Shown here in pieces: positions 16,165 to 25,487 of a DNA stretch of 41,790 nucleotides. The DNA comes from Pirellulaceae bacterium (GTDB taxonomy: Bacteria > Planctomycetota > Planctomycetia > Pirellulales > Pirellulaceae). Below the pieces are notes generated by a model that saw only the letters and a list, made by a program, of their open reading frames with translations, made no database searches and was not told the origin of the DNA. The position numbers and the translations under genes were made by a program. The stretch is from contig JAKVCA010000006.1 of assembly GCA_022448315.1 (NCBI GenBank), positions 25,194 to 66,983 on the forward strand, written 5' to 3'. Each line of letters opens with the position of its first letter. The first letter of the stretch is position 1.

Positions 16165-19100
16165 CTAACGATAGTTGTTCTGCTGAGAGGTTCTCAGCGT
16201 CCCTCCCGTCGGGTAGCTGTTGCCTCCCACAGCGGACATTCGAGGGGTCGTGGGTGACGGCGTGTAAGTCCGGGGTGGCGATGGCCGACCGGTGTAGGGG
16301 TTGACCCTCGTTCGGTAAGGTGAATTGGGGAGACGCATACTTACCGCGTCATCTTCGGCGGGAAGGATCTCTGCTTCTCCAGGTTCCGTCAATTCCAATC
16401 CTGGAACGAGGGCCCCACGCAGTTGATTATCACCCGACTCGATCTCCGCTGGCCGATCCGATGGACTTGGCGTCGCAGGCAGTGAATTGATCTTGGGATA
16501 GGAGCCTGCAGGATCCGGGTAGGATCCGGTCGGATCAAGATCGGGGTAAATGATCTCGGGCTGATGTGGATACATCATGGTTTCGCCGTCGTAACCGATG
16601 GGTCCATGGACTTCCGCAACGTTTGACATACACCAATTCATCCGATCCATCGCCACCTGATTGATCGTTTGCAGATCGGATTCGTCGTCGACAATGTAGG
16701 GAGTCAGGACGATGAGAAGTTCTTTTCGGGTGACATCCTCAAGGTCATAGCGGAACAAACGTCCAATCGCCGGAATGTCGCCAAGGATGGGAACCCGTCT
16801 GGACTCTTGAACCGTGGACTTTTCAATCAACCCGGCAAACATCGTGGTCTGTCCGTGACGCGCCATGATGGTGGTCTGTGCTGTGGTGATGTTGATGGGT
16901 GGGACTCGAATCTGCTCCCCGTCCTGAATGCCGACAGGTGGGCCATCCGCTTCGTTACCCAAGCTCGAATTGGTCGCATCCACTTCCATGACAATGAGAC
17001 CATCAGGACTCAGTCGAGGACGTACCTGCAAGATGATGCCCGTATCCACTGGGGTCAGATTGTTTTGAACCACACCATTGGTGATGGTCGTTCCTTCGAT
17101 GAAGCGAACGATCGCCCCCTGTTGGACAAAGCCTTGGAGGTTGTCCATCGTCATAATCGTTGGACTGCTGAGAATCTCAAGACGATTCTGTGCCTCGAGA
17201 GCCCGCAGAAGCATGTTGACCGATTCGTTACCGGCAGACATCACGAGCCCACCATAGCCCAGCGAGGAATTCCGTCCCAGTCCGAGACTGGAAACGGCCA
17301 TTCCGGCCAGATTTTCATTCAAGCCCGGTATGGAACTGCTACCCACTCCCGCAGTGTTGAACGGATTGTCGATGCTGGTAATCCCGTCGACGACAGGTGG
17401 TGTCACGCCCAATCCCCGATTGAAGACAATCGAATCTTGGATGCCCCACTGGAAGCCAAATTCCTCTCGGTTGCCCAGTTCGACCTGAGCAATCAAGCAG
17501 TGAATCATGAACATCGGTCGACGATCGAGATCTTCGATGATCTTCTTGATTTCAGCGAAGTATTCAGGTGCGGCACTGACAATGATACTGTTACCTTCGG
17601 GTTCCGAGACCACGATGATTTCCCGACTGAAGGGAACACCGACCGCATCGCCGCCGTCACCGTAGAGGGTCGCACGCTGAGAGATCCATTCCTGAACCGC
17701 CGTAACCACGTTGTCCGACAACGTATTTCTCAGACGAAAAACTTTCACGACGCGACGATGAAGATCCTCCTGATCCAATCGATACAGCAGATCTTCAACA
17801 ACTCGAAGATTCGCTTCGGACCCGGAAGCAATGATGCTGTTGGTCCGAGGATCTGCGGAAAATCGCAATCCAACCAGAGTGCTGTCCTCACCCAGTCCAC
17901 CCGAGAAAACCGGGACGTTACCAACACCGTTTTGCTGTCCTCCGCCGGTCTGTCCTGTACTGAACATATCGGTGAGCAACTGCAGTAGAACGCCCGCGTC
18001 GTTGTTGATAACGCTGAAAACCTTGATCTTTGTTTCGACCTCTGGAAGCTGGTCCAATGAATTGATCAGGGCGCCGATCAATGGCATGTTTTCACTTGGA
18101 CCCGTCACCACGAGCGAGTTGCTGTTGGTATCTGCGGTCACTCGGACGTCAAACATGATGCCGCCGCGAACAATCTTGCCTTCGGCGTTGATCATCCTCA
18201 ATGCCAACATGGCAGAGCGAACTCGTGCCAGTTGTTGCTGACCGATTCCGAACTGCTGGTTTTGCTGCGTATTCTGACCACCCGGATTCGTCCCGAGTCC
18301 CGCTCCCTGCAGTTGCCCATTCAAGGCGTCCTGAAGGACGGGCTGAAGTTCTTCGGCCAGTGCATTTTTAAGCCGGAAAATTTTGACTTCATTCCCCGCT
18401 TCGCTGTCAATCACATCGATCTCTGCAATGAACTTGGCAATTTCACCCATATCGCTCGGACTGGCCTGCACGATGATGGTGTTGCTTCGGTAGTCAGAAA
18501 CAACCCGCAATCTTGTCCCCAAGCCGGGGCGATTACCCTGCTCAATCGCGCCGTTGCCACCACCCTGACCGGTGCTACTCAAGCCGAGATAAAATTCGTT
18601 CAATCGACTCTTGGCATCCTCCGAAGAGATGTACTTAAGCCGAAAGGACTTGAATTCGGCATCGGGCTCCGAAGGGACATCAAGTTCCTTCAGCAGGTTT
18701 TCGACGAATTCGATCGCTTCTTTTCGTCCGACGAGTAAGACGGCGTTTGGCTTGCCAAGAGCAGTGATTGTCACCGTGCCTTGACGTGCCTGATAAATGT
18801 TGTCGTACAATTCCTGAGCAATCGTTGCGATGGCGGTACTGTCGACATTCTCCAAGTTGTAGTAACGGACTTCGGGTTGCGTCTGGTTCGCAAGATCTTC
18901 AATCTCTTTAATCAGTCCCTGAACACGTGTGACATCCTCAGGTGCACCTTTGACAATGACGATTCCCAGCTCTTCGATAAACTCAAACTCGACAGGCCCA
19001 AGTGGGGGTTGGCCGGCTCCGTCGTCGCCTTGTTCACTCTCACCGGCATCTTGAGTATCAGACCCACCGGTTTCTTCCTGAAACGTACGATTGGAAATCA

Positions 19101-20112
19101 CCTGAGCATTCAATCCCTGACCATTGGGACCAATTGCTGGCGTCCTTTCACCGACCACTCGTAGCTTGGAATCGGCTTCCTCCGAGGTCAAGCTCAGGTA
19201 GGAGATCGCCTGTCTGATTTCAGTCTGTTTACCGTCTTTGACTTTGAGCCAAGACGAGACGTTGGTCGGTTTTTTTGCAGGGGCGTCCATCGCCGCCAAC
19301 GCCTGCTTCCAAGCGGTAACGTAGTCCATCCGGCCACTCAGGAAGAGTTGATTCGCACTACGGTCGATGGTCAGGGAGACCGGTGCGTTTGATCGACCGG
19401 GTACTGGAACCTGAACAACGACTCGCTTTCCCTGCTGGAGGGATTGCACCGCAAGTTCATCTCCCCAGGTTTCCACGAGGACACTTTCGAGTTCGCGATA
19501 GTTGATGAACCGAAGCTTGAAGGATTCGGTGACATTCTGCTTCGAACTCAAGCCCAAGTCTGATGTTGTCTCCTTCACCATGCTGATGCCGCGGTTGGTC
19601 AAAAGGCTGGTGATTTCCTTCAACGCCATCTCAGGCGCCTGAACGACAAGAGTTCCCTCGTTGGTATTTGAAGTCATCATCACGCCCGCGTCGGCAGGAT
19701 AAATGGATCTCAAATAGCGAATCACTTCCGTATGCTGTGTCGTTGGGATCTCAAACGCCTTGGACGCTGAAGGGCGAGCAGGCTTTTCAATTTGTCCTGC
19801 AGATCCATTCGGCTTGTCGATGGCTTCGAGGATGTTGCGGGAAATTCGAATCGAATCCCCTACGCCCCGCACGAGAAGCCTGCGTCCTTCCCTGTCAGCA
19901 ATCACCTCAACCGAATCACCCATGATCCGACGGATTTGAGCTTTAGCCTCAACAGGATCAATGTTGCGGACCTCGAGTTCGCTGAAACTTAGGTTTTCCT
20001 GCCCCACGGTTTCGCGAGGAGCGACGTAAAGCAGAGCTTGAGCCAGGAGAAGCAAGCCGATGAGCGAATAGGCCACACGAGTCGTGCTAGCACTTTTCGT
20101 TGAATGATTCAT
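16165..20112 (-). CDS. Giant secretin (GspD/PilQ-type outer-membrane pore) with about nine periplasmic modules
   Basis: A 1315-residue secretin, which forms a multimeric outer-membrane channel for protein secretion or pilus exit. After an N-terminal signal (hydrophobic part about 14-31) I can trace about nine tandem alpha/beta modules of the secretin N-domain type, near 42-98, 116-175, 194-276, 285-408, 414-478, 485-567, 573-688, 693-782 and 787-865. Several end in the recurring pattern of a strand such as NTIIVQASP, NSLVVTGPSE or NSIIVSAAPE and a helix. Glycine- or Gln-rich loops interrupt modules 4, 6, 7 and 8. The pore domain spans about 865-1142 with the family signature VPILGDIPAIGRLF at 1107-1120 and ELLIVLTPYIV. 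The last 140 residues are a Pro/Ser/Tyr-rich tail. Typical GspD has four N-domains. A lipoprotein follows in the same unit. Confidence 0.93.
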   Translation of the reverse strand: MNHSTKSASTTRVAYSLIGLLLLAQALLYVAPRETVGQENLSFSELEVRNIDPVEAKAQIRRIMGDSVEVIADREGRRLLVRGVGDSIRISRNILEAIDKPNGSAGQIEKPARPSASKAFEIPTTQHTEVIRYLRSIYPADAGVMMTSNTNEGTLVVQAPEMALKEITSLLTNRGISMVKETTSDLGLSSKQNVTESFKLRFINYRELESVLVETWGDELAVQSLQQGKRVVVQVPVPGRSNAPVSLTIDRSANQLFLSGRMDYVTAWKQALAAMDAPAKKPTNVSSWLKVKDGKQTEIRQAISYLSLTSEEADSKLRVVGERTPAIGPNGQGLNAQVISNRTFQEETGGSDTQDAGESEQGDDGAGQPPLGPVEFEFIEELGIVIVKGAPEDVTRVQGLIKEIEDLANQTQPEVRYYNLENVDSTAIATIAQELYDNIYQARQGTVTITALGKPNAVLLVGRKEAIEFVENLLKELDVPSEPDAEFKSFRLKYISSEDAKSRLNEFYLGLSSTGQGGGNGAIEQGNRPGLGTRLRVVSDYRSNTIIVQASPSDMGEIAKFIAEIDVIDSEAGNEVKIFRLKNALAEELQPVLQDALNGQLQGAGLGTNPGGQNTQQNQQFGIGQQQLARVRSAMLALRMINAEGKIVRGGIMFDVRVTADTNSNSLVVTGPSENMPLIGALINSLDQLPEVETKIKVFSVINNDAGVLLQLLTDMFSTGQTGGGQQNGVGNVPVFSGGLGEDSTLVGLRFSADPRTNSIIASGSEANLRVVEDLLYRLDQEDLHRRVVKVFRLRNTLSDNVVTAVQEWISQRATLYGDGGDAVGVPFSREIIVVSEPEGNSIIVSAAPEYFAEIKKIIEDLDRRPMFMIHCLIAQVELGNREEFGFQWGIQDSIVFNRGLGVTPPVVDGITSIDNPFNTAGVGSSSIPGLNENLAGMAVSSLGLGRNSSLGYGGLVMSAGNESVNMLLRALEAQNRLEILSSPTIMTMDNLQGFVQQGAIVRFIEGTTITNGVVQNNLTPVDTGIILQVRPRLSPDGLIVMEVDATNSSLGNEADGPPVGIQDGEQIRVPPINITTAQTTIMARHGQTTMFAGLIEKSTVQESRRVPILGDIPAIGRLFRYDLEDVTRKELLIVLTPYIVDDESDLQTINQVAMDRMNWCMSNVAEVHGPIGYDGETMMYPHQPEIIYPDLDPTGSYPDPAGSYPKINSLPATPSPSDRPAEIESGDNQLRGALVPGLELTEPGEAEILPAEDDAVSMRLPNSPYRTRVNPYTGRPSPPRTYTPSPTTPRMSAVGGNSYPTGGTLRTSQQNNYR

Positions 20113-20331
20113 TTAGGAGATCTCGCCTTTTTTGTGTGTGCGTCCAGCGTGCTGCTGGTTTCTCGCGAGTGACTCGAGCAGGTGTATTCCCGCATTACGA
20201 GCATCGCATTACGGATTGCCCGCGCATAACACGGACATTCGGCACAGGGGGAGGTATCGGCATGACCTTGATAATCCCTACAGTCCATCTAACCGTTTCT
20301 TCAGGAACAGACGTGTTCCCCTGAAAGTCCT

Positions 20332-20360
20332 TTGAAACTGCTAGCACAAGCGTCTATGCT
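20332..20360 (+). promoter_or_regulatory. Candidate sigma70-type promoter of the kelch-symporter gene
   Basis: TTGAAA at 20332-20337 and TATGCT at 20355-20360 are separated by exactly 17 bases. They match the consensus at 5 of 6 and 4 of 6 positions. The predicted start of transcription, near 20367, lies about 31 bases before the ATG at 20398. It is in the divergent region shared with the secretin gene. Prediction from sequence only. Confidence 0.5.
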
Positions 20361-20397
20361 ACGGGCCAAATTCCGTTGATTCACCCGAGGTTCCCGA

Positions 20398-23121
20398 ATG
20401 ATCTTCCGATGCTGCCCATCTGGCCCTTTTGGGATCTGTTTGATCTTGGCCGTGATGCTGGTGAACGTACGTCCGGGCTATAGCGCTGAAGGCGACGGTT
20501 GGCAAAATCTTCCTGACCTTCCCGTGGCGAAAGGACTGGGAGGCCCTGTGGTGGGGGTCCATCGGGGTAACCTGTTGGTGGGCGGCGGTGCCAATTTTCC
20601 ATCCGGGGCCCCTTGGGATGAACCTTCAGGCTCAAAAGTCTGGCACTCGGAGATTTACACACTGGAGTCTCCCTCCGCTGTTTGGCAGTCTGCGGGCGAA
20701 CTGCCAGTGCGAATCGCTTACGGCGTTTATGTGAGCACCCGCAAGGGCGTTGTCGTGCTTGGAGGTGAAGAAGACGGAACCGCGTTGGCCTCAATTTGGC
20801 TATTGCAGATCGGAGAGGATCAGGCGGTTCGGATCCAGCGACTGGCCGATCTACCCGAACCGATGGCCTACCACGCGGGTGCGGCCCTCGATGACCGAAT
20901 TTACATTGCCTTCTCCAAGAGGACCGCGACTGAAGGTCCATTTGATCAGAAGAGATTCTGGAGCGTCTCGATTGAGGAACTACTCGGGACGCGATGGGAT
21001 GAAGTTGAAGCCGCCCCCCCCTCTCCGCCTAATCTTTGGCGAGAGCATCCGACGTGGCCGGGTGCCCCTCGCCACAAAGCCGTCGCCTCGGTTCAGAAAA
21101 TGGGCAACCGGAGTTTCTTCTACTTGATCAGCGGAGAGAACCCATCGTTCGATACGGAAGGCAGCCCTAAGCTGTCCCAGTACGAGTACCTTTTCGATGG
21201 CTATCGATTTGACACCAAAGAAAATCGCTGGACACCGATTGCGAATTTACCTGCAGTGGAGGAGCGTCGCGTAGACGCTGATGCGGACTTGGGAACTGAC
21301 CGCCCCAAGCCAGTCGCCGCAGCAGCGAGCATTCCTTTTGGACAATCAGACGTCCTGGTTTTCAGCGGTTCGACAGGCCGGTACATCACTCGACCTTCTC
21401 CCAAGATTCCCGCGTTTCCAACGGACATTCTCTGTTACAACACCATCACGGACACTTGGCGTGAGCTAGCCCCCATGCCGATTGGAGTCGTGACCACCAC
21501 CGCGGTCCACTGGCCTGACACCGACGCGTACCCGGTTCGATCTCGCATCGTCATTCCCAGTGGTGAGACTCAACCGGCGGTTCGTACGGCCAAGGTTCAG
21601 ATGTGGATTCCGCCGGCTGAGAAACGAGACCTTGGATTCATCAACATCGCGGTCATCGTTTTGTATCTCGGTGGCCTCGTCGCCTTGGGTTTTTATTTCT
21701 CAAGACGTGAAAAAGGGACAGACGACTTCTTCCTGGCGGGGCGTCGAATTCCCTGGTGGGCGGCCGGTCTGAGTATTTATGCAACACAGTTGAGTGCGAT
21801 CACCTACGTGTCCATACCCGCAACCGCGTTTTCCCAAAATTGGTTGACGTTTATCGGGCAATGCGCGATCCCGATCATGGTCCCACTCTTTATCTTCTGC
21901 TACCTCCCGTTTTATCGTCGCCTGCAACTGACGACGGTCTACGAATATCTTGAGCGGCGTTTCCATCGTATCGTGAGATGGTACGGCAGCGTTTCGTTTG
22001 TGGGATTCCAACTCGCTCGAATGGCGATGGTCGTCTACCTGCCCGCCATTGCACTTTCCGCGGTCACCGGCTGGGATGTCGTGCATTGCATTTTGGTCAT
22101 GGGCATCTTGTCCACGCTTTACACGGTGCTTGGTGGGATCGAAGCCGTCATCTGGACCGATGTGCTGCAGGTCTTTGTACTTTGGGGAGGCATCCTGATC
22201 GCCGCCGTGCTGGCGGTTAGCGGAGCGGGTGGCTGGGAAGTCGCGACTGAAGTGACAGCAAACTATGACAAATGGCAGTGGTTCGACGGGTCAACGAATC
22301 CGGCGGTCATGTCGACGTGGGCGATTCTGATCGGATCCTGCTTTCTCCAGTTTGGTCCTTACACCACAGATCAGGCGGTGGTCCAAAGATATTTGACCAC
22401 CCCCAATGAGCGAGACGCTGCACGCGGACTCTGGCTCAACGCTGTTCTTGCGGTCCCTTTCAGCATTGTCTTCTTCGCGGTAGGCACCTTCCTCTTTGCC
22501 TACTTCCATGAAGTGCCAAGCAGCCTCGATGTCGGTATGCAAAACGATCGAGTACTTCCGCTTTTTGTCGTTCAAAAACTTCCTGTCGGCCTCTCTGGAT
22601 TGGTGATCGCAGGAATATTTGCGGCATCCATGTCCACGCTGGACAGCAGCATTCATAGCATCGCCACGACTGTTTCCCATGATTTTTACAAGATCATCTT
22701 CCCGAATGCGTCACCGCGAGCCTCCTTGTTGGTCGCGAGAATTCTGACGCTGATTGCAGGAATTGCGGGCACAGCTTCGGCCCTGCTATTGGCATCGATG
22801 GATATCCAGTCCGTCTTTCTCTTGTTTCAGAAAGCATTGGGTTTGGTGAGCAGCGCGCTCGCGGGAGTTTTTATCCTGGGGATTTTTACGAAGCGGGCCA
22901 ATGCTGCCGGAGCACTTGCAGGTGCCGCCTCCTGTGTCCTCACCCTTTACCTGGCAGAAACTCAAACCCAGTGGGTGTTTTACTGGCACAGTGTCCTCGG
23001 AATCCTCACGTGCGTTGGAGTGGGTTATCTGGTTAGCCTTTGCACGCCCCAACTCACGGGAGAATCCACCGGCCTGTGCTGGTGGACACGTCATGACTCA
23101 GATGAGTCACCCGCCGTCTGA
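20398..23121 (+). CDS. Kelch/mutarotase-like domain fused to a sodium:solute symporter
   Basis: A 907-residue fusion. Residues 1-30 are a signal sequence. Residues about 33-400 form a kelch-type beta-propeller (WQNLPDLPVAKGLGG, VVLGGEEDG, RLADLPEPMAYHAGAALDDRIY, NRWTPIANLP, DTWRELAPMP), similar to cyclically permuted NanM-type sialic acid mutarotases. Residues about 412-885 form a sodium:solute symporter with some 13 membrane helices; family marks include GRRIPWWAAGLSIYATQLSAITY near 448-470 and AASMSTLDSSIHS near 742-754, the region that binds sodium in this family. The propeller would sit outside the inner membrane and hand sugar to the transporter. A sialic-acid-like or other sugar substrate is inferred. 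A promoter-like pair lies just upstream, and a cupin gene follows after about 70 bases. Confidence 0.9.
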   Translation: MIFRCCPSGPFGICLILAVMLVNVRPGYSAEGDGWQNLPDLPVAKGLGGPVVGVHRGNLLVGGGANFPSGAPWDEPSGSKVWHSEIYTLESPSAVWQSAGELPVRIAYGVYVSTRKGVVVLGGEEDGTALASIWLLQIGEDQAVRIQRLADLPEPMAYHAGAALDDRIYIAFSKRTATEGPFDQKRFWSVSIEELLGTRWDEVEAAPPSPPNLWREHPTWPGAPRHKAVASVQKMGNRSFFYLISGENPSFDTEGSPKLSQYEYLFDGYRFDTKENRWTPIANLPAVEERRVDADADLGTDRPKPVAAAASIPFGQSDVLVFSGSTGRYITRPSPKIPAFPTDILCYNTITDTWRELAPMPIGVVTTTAVHWPDTDAYPVRSRIVIPSGETQPAVRTAKVQMWIPPAEKRDLGFINIAVIVLYLGGLVALGFYFSRREKGTDDFFLAGRRIPWWAAGLSIYATQLSAITYVSIPATAFSQNWLTFIGQCAIPIMVPLFIFCYLPFYRRLQLTTVYEYLERRFHRIVRWYGSVSFVGFQLARMAMVVYLPAIALSAVTGWDVVHCILVMGILSTLYTVLGGIEAVIWTDVLQVFVLWGGILIAAVLAVSGAGGWEVATEVTANYDKWQWFDGSTNPAVMSTWAILIGSCFLQFGPYTTDQAVVQRYLTTPNERDAARGLWLNAVLAVPFSIVFFAVGTFLFAYFHEVPSSLDVGMQNDRVLPLFVVQKLPVGLSGLVIAGIFAASMSTLDSSIHSIATTVSHDFYKIIFPNASPRASLLVARILTLIAGIAGTASALLLASMDIQSVFLLFQKALGLVSSALAGVFILGIFTKRANAAGALAGAASCVLTLYLAETQTQWVFYWHSVLGILTCVGVGYLVSLCTPQLTGESTGLCWWTRHDSDESPAV

Positions 23122-23190
23122 GGTACGGCGGCCCCAGCCTCTGTTTTGCGAACCGATCCTCATCCCTCACCTCTATCGAATCTAGCCCCC

Positions 23191-23580
23191 ATGACTTCAC
23201 CTGAATCGATTTCAATTCACTCGAAACTGCAGCAGGTTCAGCAACAGTGGACCCCAAAAGTCATCGCTCAAGTCAATGAGAACCTCGTCAAAATCGCGAA
23301 ACTGCAGGGGGACTTCATTTGGCATCAGCATGACGATACCGACGAAATGTTCCTGGTGGTCTCGGGCGAACTCAATCTTGACTTTCGAGATGACGCCTCG
23401 GATCCCAACGTCACGACCCGGAAGCTCCGAGAGGGTGAAATGCTGGTGGTGCCCAAGGGCGTTCAACATCGCCCTTACGCCGAGGAAGAGTGTCACGTGA
23501 TCATGATCGAATTGACAGGAGTAAGGAATACGGGCGATGTCGGAGGCCCACGGACGGCCGCCATTGACGACTGGTTATAA
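23191..23580 (+). CDS. Small cupin-domain protein
   Basis: A 129-residue single-domain cupin. The first cupin motif is HQHDDTDEMFLVVSGEL, giving likely metal ligands His45, His47 and Glu52. The second is GEMLVVPKGVQHRP with His93. No signal peptide is visible, so it should be cytoplasmic. Such proteins are metal-dependent isomerases, dioxygenases or binding proteins, and the specific reaction cannot be read from the sequence. The frame is open upstream to 23146, but the ATG at 23191 gives the usual start. It follows the kelch-symporter gene by about 70 bases and may be co-transcribed, which would fit sugar handling. Confidence 0.8.
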   Translation: MTSPESISIHSKLQQVQQQWTPKVIAQVNENLVKIAKLQGDFIWHQHDDTDEMFLVVSGELNLDFRDDASDPNVTTRKLREGEMLVVPKGVQHRPYAEEECHVIMIELTGVRNTGDVGGPRTAAIDDWL

Positions 23581-23697
23581 CTCAAACCGTATGAGACCGA
23601 ATGGCAAGAGTCTTACACCCAGAGCGTGGAGAAGGTGGAAAAGACCGATCCAAAAGACATCCCGTGCAAAGATTGCTCGCCGTCTGGGCAGAGCCGA

Positions 23698-23970
23698 CTA
23701 TCCATCACGTTTCGCAAATCGATCCACCAGTCGGTCGTACAACCAATACTCCATGAAAATCAGAATGACGGGCAACACAATCTGGATGGCTTGCTGAGCC
23801 CGCGGTTCACTCAACTCCGCCGGAGCGACTTCCTGATAAGCTTTTAAGCCGGCATGCACCATGAAGCTGTTGATCACGAGTAGCACGCAGGCCACCAGCG
23901 TCACGACGGAAACGTAACCGCAGCCGGTGTGAAGCTTAAAGGGGCCGTCGGGTCCTGATTTGGGACTCAT
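23698..23970 (-). CDS. Small two-helix membrane protein
   Basis: A 90-residue protein with two clear transmembrane segments: about residues 19-38 (VSVVTLVACVLLVINSFMV) and about 62-78 (AIQIVLPVILIFMEYW). A polar, Glu-rich loop lies between them and the C-terminus is charged (YDRLVDRFAKRDG). I do not recognise a family. The clean two-helix layout argues it is a real gene. It is convergent with the cupin gene, and the DUF1549/DUF1501 unit ends about 120 bases away, on the same strand but upstream. Confidence 0.6.
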   Translation of the reverse strand: MSPKSGPDGPFKLHTGCGYVSVVTLVACVLLVINSFMVHAGLKAYQEVAPAELSEPRAQQAIQIVLPVILIFMEYWLYDRLVDRFAKRDG

Positions 23971-24091
23971 TTGTTCAATGCCCCCGATCCATGGATCATT
24001 TGAGTTTTTCTATCCGATCAAGTACGAGCATGTGATCCACCTTGCTCCCGCTGCCATGGGACGTCCTGCTTAGGGCGTGAGATCCTCTGCA

Positions 24092-25447
24092 TCAAGCCAG
24101 AAGTTCGTCGATGACTGTCCCAGCCGACAACTTCATCGGCCGTCCAATCGGTGTCTGAACTTCCTGACTGTAGTCCACTCCAAGTAGGTGCAATACGGTT
24201 GCATGCAAGTCCTCAACCGGCTTCGGATCTTCGAGATCCAACTCCGGTCGGCCATCGATGAGTTTTGGAGTGGGGGAAGTTCTTCCGATGACTCTTCCCT
24301 TTCCAATCCCTCCACCGGCAAGTGCAACGCTGAAACCGTGGGGCCAATGATCCCTTCCACCGGCGGGATTGATGGTCGGCGTCCGCCCAAATTCTCCGCC
24401 ACAAATGACCACGGTATCCTGAAGCGTCTCACGTTTTTTGAGTTCGCGAAGCAGGGACGAAAAGGCGGGATCGAGTGTCTTCAGGAGTTCGGCATGGGAC
24501 TCGTGATTATTCGCGTGGGTGTCCCAACCTTGAAGAGTGACCTCGACGCAACGCACCCCTCTCTCAATGAGTCGTACGGCCGCAAGGCAACCTCGGCCAA
24601 AAGGCGTATCGCCGAAAGGTTCCCGAGTGGCCTCCGATTCCTGATTGACATCGAACGCTTTGAGTTGCTCCGAGTCCATCATGCGAAGTGCCGCATCGGT
24701 CATCGTTTGGGCCACACTCACGCCGACCCCCGGTTGTCGAATTCGACCTCGACCAAATTCACGATCGACAATATTTTCGAGGTCAGACAATCGCATTCGG
24801 TAACGTTCATCCGACACCCGCTTCACCATGTCGGGAACAGGAAATTTGGGATCGGCCGTTTTGAACGCATCAAAAGTCTCCCCCAGATATCCGCCGGTAC
24901 TGGGAAACGGACCGGGCAAAATTGAGATGTGCCGCGGAATCTCCACCACCTGCTGATCGTTGCGGAGGGTTTGATGACAGATGATGGAACCGATAGCCGG
25001 ATGGACGAGCGTGGGATCAGGGCGATAGCCCGTCTTCATATTGTAAATCGCGCGTTCATGGTCTCCCTCCTTGCTCGTCAGAGACCGAATCAAAGAAAAC
25101 TCACCCATCAACTCGGCCGTCTGGGGCAACCCTTCCCCGAGTTGAACCTCCGGTAATGCCGTCGCGATTGCCTTTGACCCACCCGCAATTGATTTTCCGG
25201 GATGCGGATCGAATGTCTCCAACTGGCTTGGTCCACCCTGCAGCCATAGCACAATAACGGACTTTGGCATTGAGCGCGACCTTGCCTTCTCCGACTGCCT
25301 CGCAAGACTCTCGCCAAGGGGCGTCAACCAACTCGCAGCCCCAATCCCAAGCCCTTTGAGTAAGTGACGCCTTGAAAAATGTGTTGAAGATCCACAACCC
25401 GTCTTCAGCATGCTCGTCTCTCTTGCAGGGTAAAAATCGCTGGCCAA
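24092..25447 (-). CDS. Tat-exported DUF1501 protein
   Basis: A 451-residue member of DUF1501, a family related to the alkaline phosphatase and sulfatase fold and greatly expanded in planctomycetes; its activity is unknown. A twin-arginine signal is present (FSRRHLLKGLGIGAASWL, about 24-41). Family blocks visible are SVIVLWLQGGPSQLETFDPHP, EGDHERAIYNMKTGYRP, GVRCVEVTLQGWDTHANN and the late TVVICGGEFGRTPTIN with GRDHWPHGFSVALAGGG. The start at 25447 is the first ATG; Met13 is an alternative. It lies 40 bases downstream of the DUF1549-DUF1553 gene and forms the usual two-gene unit with it. The family's common function is thought to be envelope-linked, but this is not established. Confidence 0.92.
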   Translation of the reverse strand: MASDFYPARETSMLKTGCGSSTHFSRRHLLKGLGIGAASWLTPLGESLARQSEKARSRSMPKSVIVLWLQGGPSQLETFDPHPGKSIAGGSKAIATALPEVQLGEGLPQTAELMGEFSLIRSLTSKEGDHERAIYNMKTGYRPDPTLVHPAIGSIICHQTLRNDQQVVEIPRHISILPGPFPSTGGYLGETFDAFKTADPKFPVPDMVKRVSDERYRMRLSDLENIVDREFGRGRIRQPGVGVSVAQTMTDAALRMMDSEQLKAFDVNQESEATREPFGDTPFGRGCLAAVRLIERGVRCVEVTLQGWDTHANNHESHAELLKTLDPAFSSLLRELKKRETLQDTVVICGGEFGRTPTINPAGGRDHWPHGFSVALAGGGIGKGRVIGRTSPTPKLIDGRPELDLEDPKPVEDLHATVLHLLGVDYSQEVQTPIGRPMKLSAGTVIDELLA

Positions 25448-25487
25448 GCCTTCATCATGGTTTGCCTGGCGGGCAACGACTCGCTAA

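Noticed and set aside
16669-17988. A 439-codon plus-strand open frame inside the secretin gene
   Set aside because: It is the antisense of the secretin pore region; the composition (His, Asp and Arg rich, no hydrophobic core pattern) is not protein-like and the secretin frame is unmistakable.
20084-20093. GTGCTAGCAC palindrome near the secretin start
   Set aside because: It lies within the coding sequence of the signal peptide and a related word near 20340 overlaps a promoter spacer; a 10-base palindrome here is likely chance.
23537-23847. Short plus-strand frames overlapping the end of the cupin gene and the two-helix membrane protein
   Set aside because: They overlap better-supported genes, are Arg/Ser rich and have no start site support.
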